From Pinisolibacter sp040275425 (GTDB taxonomy: Bacteria > Pseudomonadota > Alphaproteobacteria > Rhizobiales > Ancalomicrobiaceae): DNA of 10,141 bases. The DNA lies in the NCBI GenBank assembly GCA_040275425.1, contig JBEOKB010000040.1, forward strand, positions 1 through 10,141, written 5' to 3'. Of the stretch, positions 1 to 6,564 are shown piece after piece. Below the pieces are notes generated by a model. The model was not told the DNA's origin. It saw only the letters and a list, made by a program, of their open reading frames with translations, and made no database searches. The translations under genes were made by a program, and so were the position numbers. How positions within the stretch are numbered: position 1 is the first letter of the stretch; the number at the start of each line of letters is the position of its first letter.

Positions 1-645
1 GGCGCGCGGGCGGCGCCCGACGTGCCGCCGGCGGCGCACGTGCGCGATCTGTTCGACGGCTACGCCGATCGATTCGAGGAGGCGCTGGTCGATCGACTGG
101 GCTATCGGGCGCCGGAGCTGCTGGCGGCGGCGATCGAGGCGGCGGCCGGCGATCGCGCCTTCGCCACGGCGGTCGATCTGGGCTGCGGCACCGGACTGAT
201 GGCGGCGGAGATCCGCGACCGGGTCGGGCGGCTCGAGGGGTGCGACCTGTCACCGGCGATGGTGGCGGCGGCGGCGCAGAAGGGGCTCTACGACGCGCTC
301 GCGGTCGGCGACGTCAACGGCGATCTCGAGGCGCGCGCGGCGGCGAGCCTCGACCTGGTCACGGCGGCGGACGTGTTCTGCTATCTCGGCGATCTCGGCG
401 CGGTCATGGCCGCCACGGCACGGGTGCTGGCGCCCGGCGGGGTGTTCGCGTTCACCGTGGAGAGCGACGGCGCGGAGGAGACCGTTTCGCTGGCGCACAG
501 CCTCAGGTACAAACACGGTCGAGCTCACGTCGAGAGGCGAGCGCGATCGGCCGGACTGGAGGTCGTTCGCCTCGAGGACGCGACGCTCAGGCTCGATCGG
601 GGAGCGGAGGTCGGCGGCTTCGTCGTCGTCCTCGCGAAGTCGTGA
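1..645 (+). CDS. Class I SAM-dependent methyltransferase, 5' partial
   Basis: The reading frame is open to the left edge of the window, so the start is missing. A GTG at 22 is in frame, but the residues before it (GARAAPD) look like linker sequence rather than a leader. Counted from 22, the Rossmann SAM-binding motif I is VDLGCGTG at residues 51-58, followed by an acidic CDLSPAM segment where the ribose-binding loop is expected. A later LVTAADVFCYLGDL stretch resembles motif IV and a LAPGGVFAFTVE stretch the post-motif region. The opening segment with HVRDLFDGYADRFEEAL and the end with a HVERRARSAGLEV helix resemble alphaproteobacterial proteins in which TPR repeats precede a methyltransferase domain, so the missing part may be TPR. 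The substrate cannot be read from the sequence. The gene stops with TGA at 643-645, and 141 non-coding bases separate it from the next gene. Confidence 0.87.
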   Translation, partial: GARAAPDVPPAAHVRDLFDGYADRFEEALVDRLGYRAPELLAAAIEAAAGDRAFATAVDLGCGTGLMAAEIRDRVGRLEGCDLSPAMVAAAAQKGLYDALAVGDVNGDLEARAAASLDLVTAADVFCYLGDLGAVMAATARVLAPGGVFAFTVESDGAEETVSLAHSLRYKHGRAHVERRARSAGLEVVRLEDATLRLDRGAEVGGFVVVLAKS

Positions 646-750
646 TGGGCGAGGATCGATTCTGAACGCCGGCTGAACGGTGCGATCAGCCTGTGTGCAT
701 GTCGATCGGGGCATTCTCACGACCGTCGACGAAACGTTCGACCCATCGGA

Positions 751-763
751 TCGGATGATCCGA
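751..763. promoter_or_regulatory. 13-nt palindrome upstream of the lipoprotein gene
   Basis: TCGGATGATCCGA is a perfect inverted repeat with a one-base centre. It ends 23 bases before the lipoprotein start codon, in a 141-base spacer that otherwise shows no gene. A weaker GTCGA/TCGAC inverted pair lies just upstream (725-729 and 738-742). The position would suit an operator or a 5'-leader hairpin, but GATC-rich palindromes are common in this genome and I recognise no specific regulator. Confidence 0.25.
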
Positions 764-786
764 GCAGATCCCAGTGGGGACTCACG

Positions 787-1329
787 ATGAAGATCCTTTC
801 GACCGCCCTCCTCGTCACCACGCTGATCGGCGCCTCCGGGCTGGCCGGCTGCCAGACGGTGGAGGACGACGGCTATTCCTATTCGTCCGCGACCTACTCG
901 AGCGGCTACGACTACGGCGACGACTACGTGGTGCGCCGCCCGCAGCGCACGGTGGTCTACGAGGCGCCGCGCCGCGACGTCTACGTCGAGCAGCCGCGCT
1001 GGCGCAATCCGGAGCCGCGCTGGCGCAATTCCGAGCCGCGGTGGAACAATCCCGAGCCGCGGTGGCACAATCCGGAGCCGCGCTGGAGCCCGCCGCCGGA
1101 ACCGCGTCGGGAGCGGGGCTGGCAGCCGCCGCACAACAATCCCCCGCCGGTGGTGCAGCACCACAATCCGCCGCCCGTGGTGCAGCATCGCCCGCCGGAG
1201 CCGCAGCAGTTCCGTCGGCCGCCGCAGGGCGTGCAGGGGTCGGACGGGCGCCAGCAACAGCCCGCGCCCTATCTCGTTCCGAACCCGGACGGGCCGAGCG
1301 TGAACACGTTCCGCAACGGTTCGCGCTGA
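787..1329 (+). CDS. Proline/arginine/tryptophan-rich repeat lipoprotein, unknown function
   Basis: This is a 180-residue exported protein. The signal peptide has a Lys at position 2, a hydrophobic core and the lipobox LAGC at 19-22, so Cys22 should be lipidated and the protein anchored in a membrane, probably the outer one. After a Tyr/Ser/Asp-rich stretch, the middle carries four tandem copies of PRW-x-N-x-E (residues 70-97) plus a partial fifth. Then come two copies of NPPPVVQH[HR]/N-type sequence and a Gln/Pro-rich stretch. It ends in PSVNTFRNGSR (170-180), almost the same tail as the next protein. A GGGGA Shine-Dalgarno lies 6 bases before the ATG. The segment VVRRPQR...VYEAPRR also resembles part of the third protein of the cluster. 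No catalytic domain is visible. The low-complexity, Pro-rich build suggests an extended envelope or peptidoglycan-spanning protein, but that is inference. Confidence 0.85.
   Translation: MKILSTALLVTTLIGASGLAGCQTVEDDGYSYSSATYSSGYDYGDDYVVRRPQRTVVYEAPRRDVYVEQPRWRNPEPRWRNSEPRWNNPEPRWHNPEPRWSPPPEPRRERGWQPPHNNPPPVVQHHNPPPVVQHRPPEPQQFRRPPQGVQGSDGRQQQPAPYLVPNPDGPSVNTFRNGSR
994..1086 (+). repeat. 21-bp coding tandem repeat (four copies plus a partial)
   Basis: Four consecutive 21-base units begin at 994, 1015, 1036 and 1057, with a partial unit from 1078. They encode PRWRNPE, PRWRNSE, PRWNNPE and PRWHNPE, then PRW. Copies differ mainly at the codon after Trp and at third positions, so the repeat is old enough to have drifted while PRW, N and E were kept. 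Confidence 0.9.
1138..1191 (+). repeat. 27-bp coding tandem duplication (NPPPVVQHH / NPPPVVQHR)
   Basis: Two adjacent 27-base units, 1138-1164 and 1165-1191, encode a nine-residue proline-rich segment that differs only in its last residue. It lies inside the lipoprotein, after the PRW repeats. Confidence 0.8.
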
Positions 1330-1355
1330 GGCACGAAGGCCATCGCATCGACCGA

Positions 1356-1379
1356 GGGACGGAGGGTCGCTCCGTTCCC
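1356..1379 (+). terminator. Hairpin after the lipoprotein gene, possible terminator
   Basis: GGGACGGAG (1356-1364) pairs with CTCCG-T-TCCC (1370-1379) with one bulged T and a five-base loop. It starts 27 bases after the lipoprotein stop. What follows is CTGGTTTC rather than a clean T-run, so termination is plausible but not secure. Confidence 0.35.
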
Positions 1380-1419
1380 CTGGTTTCTCCACAGCGACCG
1401 AACTGATCGGGAGTTTCCC

Positions 1420-1851
1420 ATGAAGAAGTTCGTCAGTGCGCTCATGGTCGCGGTCACGCTCTCCGTCGGCGTGGTCGGCGCGACCGCGGACGCGGAGGCT
1501 CGGCAGCGCCGGGTCGTTCGCCAGAACAACGATGCGGCCGCCGCGCTCGCGGTCGGGCTGATCGGCGCGGCGATCGTCGGCGGCATGATCGCGGCCAACA
1601 ACGACGACGGCTACCACCATCCGCGTCGCCATCGCCGGGTGTATCAGCGGCAGCCGGTCTACGACGGCGGATACTACGGTGGCGGTTACTACGGCGGCGG
1701 CTACGTCGGGAACCAGCAACCGTACCACTACAACCGGCAGCCCCGCGAGATCCGTCATCCGGCCCATCGCAACGGTGGACACGACCGGGTGTACTATCAG
1801 GAGCGCGACTTCACCCCGAGCATCAACACGTTCCGCAACGGATCGCGGTGA
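1420..1851 (+). CDS. Secreted Tyr/Gly/Arg-rich protein with glycine-zipper-like segment, unknown function
   Basis: This is a 143-residue protein with a Sec signal peptide (MKKFVSALMVA...) and a cleavage-like AEA at 25-27. The mature part begins with basic RQRRVVRQ, then a hydrophobic Ala/Gly stretch (about 39-59, with GLIGAAIVGGMIA) resembling a glycine zipper that could sit in or pack against a membrane. Next comes a His/Arg-rich patch and a repeated GGYYGGGYYGGGYVG segment (83-97). It ends with PSINTFRNGSR (133-143), which matches the lipoprotein upstream at 10 of 11 positions. There is no cysteine. A GGGAG Shine-Dalgarno lies about 6 bases before the ATG. The signal peptide nearly matches that of the next gene, so the two are likely paralogues at the N-terminus. 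I do not recognise a named family, and the role is unknown. Confidence 0.82.
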   Translation: MKKFVSALMVAVTLSVGVVGATADAEARQRRVVRQNNDAAAALAVGLIGAAIVGGMIAANNDDGYHHPRRHRRVYQRQPVYDGGYYGGGYYGGGYVGNQQPYHYNRQPREIRHPAHRNGGHDRVYYQERDFTPSINTFRNGSR

Positions 1852-1897
1852 TCGCCGCTCCCGAGGTCGCCGCGCGCGACCCGGTTTCGGAGACCCT

Positions 1898-1926
1898 CGT
1901 CACGGGCGGAAGGCCCGCTCGTGACG
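1898..1926. terminator. Strong 12-bp hairpin between two secreted-protein genes
   Basis: CGTCACG-G-GCGG (1898-1909) pairs with CCGC-T-CGTGACG (1915-1926), including one G-T wobble, around a five-base loop. It starts 47 bases after the stop of the upstream gene. No T-run follows in either direction, so it may be a poor or factor-assisted terminator, or an mRNA-stabilising stem. Confidence 0.4.
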
Positions 1927-1981
1927 TCGACGACATTCGAAGGGCGGCCGCCGACGACGCCGCCGAGATCGGAGGAAGCAC

Positions 1982-2347
1982 ATGAAGAAGTTCGTGACCG
2001 CCCTGATGGTCGCCGCGACGATGGCGACCGGTCTCGTCGCCGTCTCGGGCTCGGCCGAAGCCCAGCACTGGCGCCGTCATCATCATCACGGTGGCGGCGG
2101 CGGCGGGGACGCGGCCGCCGCCGCCGCGGCGGGTCTCGTCGGCGGGCTCATCCTCGGCGGCATCGCCGCCCAGGCGTCGCAGCCGCAGTACGTCTACGAG
2201 GACGAACCGGTCGTGGTGCGCCGCCAGCAGCGCTACTACTACGAGGACGAGGCGCCGGTGCGCCGCCGTTCGGTCACGCGCTGCCGCACGCTGATCAAGT
2301 ACGACATGTACGGCAAGCCGTACGAGTACAAGGACTGCGATCCCTGA
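1982..2347 (+). CDS. Secreted His/Gly/Tyr-rich protein with glycine-zipper-like segment, unknown function
   Basis: This is a 121-residue protein with a Sec signal peptide (MKKFVTALMVA...) and an AEA cleavage site at 25-27 before Gln28. The start is fixed by an upstream GGAGGA. The mature region opens with HHHH (33-36) and six glycines (37-42). A hydrophobic Ala/Gly segment follows at 44-63 (AGLVGGLILGGIAA). An acidic/tyrosine motif, YVYEDEPVVVRR, is then repeated as YYYEDEAPVRRR. The end, RCRTLIKYDMYGKPYEYKDCDP, holds the only two cysteines (101 and 119), well placed for a disulfide. Similar Cys-framed 'RYDxYG' endings occur in small rhizobial periplasmic proteins, as far as I recall. It lacks the NTFRNGSR tail of the two preceding genes. 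A strong hairpin follows. Function unknown; a periplasmic or outer-membrane-associated structural or stress role is a guess. Confidence 0.85.
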   Translation: MKKFVTALMVAATMATGLVAVSGSAEAQHWRRHHHHGGGGGGDAAAAAAAGLVGGLILGGIAAQASQPQYVYEDEPVVVRRQQRYYYEDEAPVRRRSVTRCRTLIKYDMYGKPYEYKDCDP

Positions 2348-2402
2348 TCGAGGGGCCGACGGGCCGAGCGCCCGGAGGCCGACGAGACCCGAACGATCAA
2401 CG

Positions 2403-2441
2403 CGACGGAGCCGACCGAGAGGTGCGGCTCCGTCGTCGTTT
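2403..2441 (+). terminator. Rho-independent-type terminator after the third secreted protein
   Basis: CGACGGAGCCG (2403-2413) and CGGCTCCGTCG (2425-2435) form a perfect 11-bp stem with an 11-base loop, followed by TCGTTT. It lies 56 bases after the stop at 2345-2347 and before the helicase gene, so it should separate the secreted-protein cluster from the repair operon. Confidence 0.6.
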
Positions 2442-2493
2442 CGCAGGGCGGCGCCTCTCGACGCGGGCGACGGTGGCGACTACCTGTCGGAAC

Positions 2494-5043
2494 GTGACCG
2501 ACGCCGCCTTCGACTCGCTCTCCCCTGCCCTTCTGCCCGAACGCTTCGCGGCGTGGTTCTCGGGGCGGGGCTGGTCGCTGCGGCCGCATCAGGCGCGGCT
2601 GCTCGAAAAGGCGGCCGAGCGGCGTTCGGTGCTGCTGGTGGCGCCGACCGGCGCGGGCAAGACGCTGGCGGGGTTCCTGCCGACGCTGATCGATCTGGCC
2701 GCGCGCGAGGGGCGGCCGAAGCTCGCGCCGACGGCGCGCGGCGTGCGGCGCAAGGGCATCCACACGCTCTACGTCTCGCCGCTCAAGGCGCTGGCGGTCG
2801 ACGTGGCGCGCAATCTCGAGCGGCCGATCGCCGAGATCGGTCTCTCGATCACGGTGGAGACCCGCACCGGCGACACGCCCGCCCACAAAAGACAACGCCA
2901 GAAGTTCGATCCGCCCGACGTGCTGATGACCACGCCGGAGCAGGTGGCGCTGCTGCTGGCCTCGCGCGAGGCGCCCGATCTGTTCGGGGCGCTCGACACG
3001 GTGATCTTCGACGAGTTGCACGCGCTGGTGACGTCCAAGCGCGGCGATCTGCTGGCGCTCGATCTGGCGCGGCTGCGGCGGCTGGCGCCGGGCCTGCGCG
3101 CGGTCGGCCTGTCGGCGACGGTCAAGGACCCGGACGAGCTCGCGGCCTGGCTGACGGCGCAGGAACCGGGCGAGGCGAGGCGGCAGGCGGACGTCGTCAC
3201 CGCTCCGGCCGGCGCGGCGCCGTCGATCGAGATCCTGACCGGGGAGGCGCGCATCCCCTGGGCCGGGCATCTGGCGGTGCATGCCGTGCCCGCCGTGCTG
3301 GCGGCGATCGCCTCGGCGCGGACGACGATCGTCTTCGTCAACACGCGGGCGCAGGCGGAGCTGGTGTTCCAGGAACTGTGGTCGGCCAACGACGCGGGGC
3401 TGAGGATCGCGCTCCATCACGGCTCGCTCGACGTGGCGCAGCGGCGGCGGGTGGAGGCGGCGATGGCGGCGGGCGGGGGGGCGAACGGCCTCGACGCCGT
3501 CGTGGCGACCTCGACGCTCGATCTCGGCATCGACTGGGGCGACGTCGATCTGGTGATCCACGTCGGCGCGCCCAAGGGGGCGTCGCGGCTCGCCCAGCGG
3601 ATCGGCCGCGCCAACCACCGCCTCGACGAGCCGAGCCGGGCGCTGCTGGTGCCGGCCAATCGGTTCGAGGTGCTCGAATGCCGGGCGGCGCTGGAGGCGA
3701 CGGAGGCGGGGGCGCAGGACACGCCGCCGATCCGCTCCGGCGCGCTCGACGTGCTGGCGCAGCACGTGCTCGGCCGGGCGGTGGCGGGGCCGTTCGCGGC
3801 CGACGACTTCTTCGCCGAGGTGACCTCGGCGCTGCCCTACGCCCGGCTCGACCGCGCCACCTTCGATTCCGTGATCGACTTCGTCGCCACCGGCGGCTAC
3901 GCGCTCAGGGTCTACGAGCGCTACGCCAAGATCCGGCTCACCAGGGACGGCACCTGGCGGGTGTCCAACCCTCGAGTTGCGCAGACGTGGCGGCTCAACG
4001 TCGGCACGATCGTCGAGATGCCGATGCTCAAGGTGCGCCTCGTCGACGACACCAAGGGGCGGCTCCCGCGCTTCGGCGGGCGGGTGCTGGGCGAGATGGA
4101 GGAATACTTCTTCGAGACGCTGGTCGCCGGCGACACGTTCCTGTTCGGCGGCGAGGTGCTGCGGTTCGTGGGGCTCAGGGAGACCGACGCGCTGGTGGCG
4201 CGAGCCAAGGGGCGCGATCCGCGCATCCCGTCCTACTGGGGCGGCAAGTTTCCCCTGTCGACGCATCTGGCCGAGCGCGTCCGGGCGATGCTGGCCGATC
4301 CGGCGCGATGGGTCGATCTGCCGGGGCAGGTGCGCGAGTGGCTGGAGCTGCAACGGCGGATCTCGCGGCTGCCGGGGCGCGACGAGCTGATGATCGAGAC
4401 GTTTCCGCGCGGCGAGCGGTTCCACATGATCGTCTACGCGTTCGAGGGGCGACTGGCGCACCAGACGCTCGGGCTCCTGCTGACGCGGCGGATGGAGCGG
4501 GCGGGGCTGAGGCCGCTCGGCTTCGTCGCCAACGACTACTGCCTGGGGATCTGGGCGGCGAGCGATCTCGGCCGTGCGTTCACGCGCCGCCGCCCGGCGC
4601 TCGCCGAGCTCTTCGACGAGGACATGCTCGGCGACGATCTCGAGGCGCAGTTCGACGAGAGCGCGATGCTCAAGCGTACCTTCCGCAACTGCGCGATCAT
4701 CGCCGGGCTGGTGGAGCGGCGCCATCCGGGCAGGGAGAAGAGCGGGCGGCAGACGACCATCGCCACCGATCTCGTCTACGACGTGCTGCGCAGTCACGAG
4801 CCGGACCACGTCCTGCTCCGGGCGACGCGCGAGGACGCGGCGACGGGGCTCCTGGACGTGCGCCGGTTGGCGGAGATGCTGGCGCGGGTCAGGAGCCGGA
4901 TCGGGCACGTCGCGCTCGACCACATTTCGCCGCTGGCGGTGCCGATCATGCTGGAGATCGGGCGGGAGAACGTCGGCGGAGCGACCGAGGAGGCGCTGCT
5001 CGCCGAGGCGGCCGAGGCGTTGGCGGCGGAGGCGGCGCGATGA
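2494..5043 (+). CDS. Ligase-associated DEXH-box helicase (Lhr-core type)
   Basis: This superfamily 2 ATP-dependent helicase is of the kind linked to a bacterial ATP-dependent DNA ligase in DNA damage response. Counted from GTG 2494 (849 residues): Walker A APTGAGKT 50-57, motif II DELH 173-176, SAT 207-209, a RecA2 domain with FVNTRAQAE, and motif VI QRIGRANHR 368-376. A winged-helix and beta-rich Lhr-type C-terminal half follows. Residues DELHALVTSKRG and RANHRLDEPSRALLVPANRFE are typical of the ligase-associated subfamily (TIGR04121). Characterised relatives are 3'-5' ssDNA-dependent ATPases that unwind RNA:DNA or DNA duplexes. The frame stays open far upstream (to 1921), but that part overlaps a secreted-protein gene and is not helicase-like. 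GTG 2494 puts the protein at family length; GTG 2473 is an alternative, and neither has a good Shine-Dalgarno. The stop overlaps the pdeM start by four bases. Confidence 0.95.
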   Translation: MTDAAFDSLSPALLPERFAAWFSGRGWSLRPHQARLLEKAAERRSVLLVAPTGAGKTLAGFLPTLIDLAAREGRPKLAPTARGVRRKGIHTLYVSPLKALAVDVARNLERPIAEIGLSITVETRTGDTPAHKRQRQKFDPPDVLMTTPEQVALLLASREAPDLFGALDTVIFDELHALVTSKRGDLLALDLARLRRLAPGLRAVGLSATVKDPDELAAWLTAQEPGEARRQADVVTAPAGAAPSIEILTGEARIPWAGHLAVHAVPAVLAAIASARTTIVFVNTRAQAELVFQELWSANDAGLRIALHHGSLDVAQRRRVEAAMAAGGGANGLDAVVATSTLDLGIDWGDVDLVIHVGAPKGASRLAQRIGRANHRLDEPSRALLVPANRFEVLECRAALEATEAGAQDTPPIRSGALDVLAQHVLGRAVAGPFAADDFFAEVTSALPYARLDRATFDSVIDFVATGGYALRVYERYAKIRLTRDGTWRVSNPRVAQTWRLNVGTIVEMPMLKVRLVDDTKGRLPRFGGRVLGEMEEYFFETLVAGDTFLFGGEVLRFVGLRETDALVARAKGRDPRIPSYWGGKFPLSTHLAERVRAMLADPARWVDLPGQVREWLELQRRISRLPGRDELMIETFPRGERFHMIVYAFEGRLAHQTLGLLLTRRMERAGLRPLGFVANDYCLGIWAASDLGRAFTRRRPALAELFDEDMLGDDLEAQFDESAMLKRTFRNCAIIAGLVERRHPGREKSGRQTTIATDLVYDVLRSHEPDHVLLRATREDAATGLLDVRRLAEMLARVRSRIGHVALDHISPLAVPIMLEIGRENVGGATEEALLAEAAEALAAEAAR

Positions 5044-5816
5044 CCGGACACGGGGGGACGGCGCTCGGAGAGACGGGGCTCGAGAGGGCGGCCACGACGA
5101 GCGTGGCGAGCGAGACGTTGGCACTGCTGCCGTCGGGGGCGGCGTGGTGGGCGGCGACGCGCACGCTGATCGTCGCCGATCTCCATTTCGAGAAGGGCTC
5201 GTCGCAGGCGCGGCGCGGCTTCCTGCTGCCGCCGCACGACACGATCGCCACGCTGGCGCGGCTCACCCTCGACGTGGCGGCGACGGAGCCCGCGCGCATC
5301 GTCTCGCTCGGCGACGCCTTCCACGACGCGAGCGGACCGGAGCGGATGGAGGCGGGCGCGCGGGCGGCGCTCGCGGCGCTCCAGGCCGGGCGGGACTGGC
5401 TGTGGATCGACGGCAACCACGACGCGGACGTCTCGGCGGAGATCGGCGGGCGGCGGGCGGCGGAGGCGGCGATCGGCGCGCTCATCTTCCGCCACGAGCC
5501 GAAGCCGCGACCGGAGAGCGAGATCCTGGGCGAGGTGGCGGGCCATCTCCATCCGGCGGCGCGGGTCAGGGTCGAGGGCGGGACGGTGCGGCGGCACTGT
5601 TTCGTCGGCGACGGGCGGCGGATGATCCTACCGGCCTACGGCGCCTTCGCCGGTGGGCTCGACGTCGCCTCGCGCGCCTTCGCCGGGCTGTTCGACACCG
5701 AGCGGCTCGGTGTGCATCTGCTCGGCGAGGGGCGGGTCCATGCCTTTCCGGGACGGGTGGTGGTCGGCGTCGGGCTCAGTCGCGGCGGAACATCACGCCC
5801 CCGAGCCAGCCGGTGA
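5040..5816 (+). CDS. pdeM: Ligase-associated DNA damage response phosphoesterase PdeM
   Basis: This 258-residue member of the calcineurin-like metallophosphoesterase superfamily belongs to the ligase-associated group (TIGR04123). Dinuclear metal ligands are visible in order: D47-L-H49 in VADLHFEKG, G91-D92 in SLGDAFHD, G-N126-H127-D128, H152, and G-H169-L-H171. Relatives are Mn-dependent phosphodiesterases/DNA endonucleases working with the helicase, a ligase and a beta-lactamase-fold exonuclease. The ATG at 5040 overlaps the helicase stop (ATGA) and has a GGAGG seven bases upstream, so translation is probably coupled. The first ~25 residues are low complexity and poorly matched to the family. 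The last ~18 residues (VGLSRGGTSRPRASR) look like run-on sequence past the normal end and overlap the 3' end of the convergent gene by 41 bases. The ligase and exonuclease partners are not in this window. Confidence 0.94.
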   Translation: MTGHGGTALGETGLERAATTSVASETLALLPSGAAWWAATRTLIVADLHFEKGSSQARRGFLLPPHDTIATLARLTLDVAATEPARIVSLGDAFHDASGPERMEAGARAALAALQAGRDWLWIDGNHDADVSAEIGGRRAAEAAIGALIFRHEPKPRPESEILGEVAGHLHPAARVRVEGGTVRRHCFVGDGRRMILPAYGAFAGGLDVASRAFAGLFDTERLGVHLLGEGRVHAFPGRVVVGVGLSRGGTSRPRASR

Positions 5817-6564
5817 ACAGCGCCACCATCACCGACATCAGGCCGTAGGCGACCGGCCAGCGCGAGGCGAGATCGGCGACCTCGCTCTCGAAGCCGGACT
5901 TGGCCACGGTCACCTCGACCGCACTCTCGGCGAGGCGGCTGCCGCCGCCGAACAGCACGACGCGGGCGGCATAGGTGCCGACCGGCACCTCGGCGGGGAT
6001 CGGCAGGGAAACCGAGAACAGGCTCGAGCCGATGCGCTTCACCGCTTCGGGATATTCGGTGTAGAGACCGGCGCGGCGCTTCAGGCGCAGGAGGCCGTCG
6101 CGGAACTCGGCGGTACCGGCCATGACCTCGACGCCGCCGGGCACGCGCTCGGGCAGGATCAGCGAATCGATGCCGACCTGCGCGACCTTGAGCACGTCGG
6201 GCTCGGCCATGTCGGCGATCGGGGCGGTGGTGGCGAGAGCGTAGAAGGCGGGCGCCTCGTAGGTGCGGGCGGCGCGGTTGACCCACAGACCGGCGATGCG
6301 CTCCTTGCGTCGGGCGACGACCGGGCGACGGGGGCCGTCGAGAACCACGGCGATCTCGTAGCCCTCGGCGCGACCGACGGTGACCCGATCGCGCTCGATG
6401 GTGCCGTAGACGGTCAGAGTGGTGCCGGAGAAGTTCGAGGTGATCTCGACCCGTTCGGTGGAGGCGGCGACGTTCAGGGTCTCGGCCGAGGCCGGGACGA
6501 CCGGGACGAGGAGCGAGAGCGCGAGCAGGGCCGGGGCGAGGAGAGCACGGGCGGCGACGTTCAC
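5776..6564 (-). CDS. TIGR02186 family protein, single-pass membrane-anchored partner of TauE
   Basis: The 262-residue protein has a signal peptide ending PASA|E at about residue 27, a beta-rich periplasmic region, and one C-terminal membrane helix (about 236-257, GLMSVMVALFTGWLGGVMF) followed by FRRD. The ectodomain starts ETLNVAASTERVEITSNFSGTTLTVYG, which reads like an Ig-like strand pattern. This architecture matches the uncharacterised alphaproteobacterial TIGR02186 family, usually found next to a TauE/SafE permease. The start is GTG at 6564. It is supported by a GGGAGG six bases upstream and a GTGA overlap with the tauE stop; no nearby ATG fits. It is probably cotranscribed and translationally coupled with the permease. 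A role as an accessory subunit, holding substrate or stabilising the exporter on the periplasmic side, is inference. The 3' end overlaps pdeM by 41 bases. Confidence 0.9.
   Translation of the reverse strand: MNVAARALLAPALLALSLLVPVVPASAETLNVAASTERVEITSNFSGTTLTVYGTIERDRVTVGRAEGYEIAVVLDGPRRPVVARRKERIAGLWVNRAARTYEAPAFYALATTAPIADMAEPDVLKVAQVGIDSLILPERVPGGVEVMAGTAEFRDGLLRLKRRAGLYTEYPEAVKRIGSSLFSVSLPIPAEVPVGTYAARVVLFGGGSRLAESAVEVTVAKSGFESEVADLASRWPVAYGLMSVMVALFTGWLGGVMFRRD

Noticed and set aside
250..1782. A 510-codon minus-strand frame across the methyltransferase and two exported-protein genes
   Set aside because: It crosses three genes and their spacers, has no family-like sequence, and its composition is what the antisense of GC-rich genes gives.
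1921..2493. Upstream extension of the helicase from GTG 1921
   Set aside because: The extra ~190 residues overlap the clearly real secreted protein at 1982-2347 and a terminator, and are not helicase-like. The start begins inside a hairpin arm.
2553..5039. A + strand frame covering the helicase out of frame and joining pdeM
   Set aside because: The sequence before 5040 is low-complexity Arg/Ala/Gly in the wrong frame. The PdeM family match begins only after ATG 5040.
2239..5124. A 961-codon open frame on the minus strand opposite the helicase and pdeM
   Set aside because: It is Arg/Pro/His-rich with no recognisable domain, and mirrors the codon bias of the real helicase. Such frames are expected at this GC.
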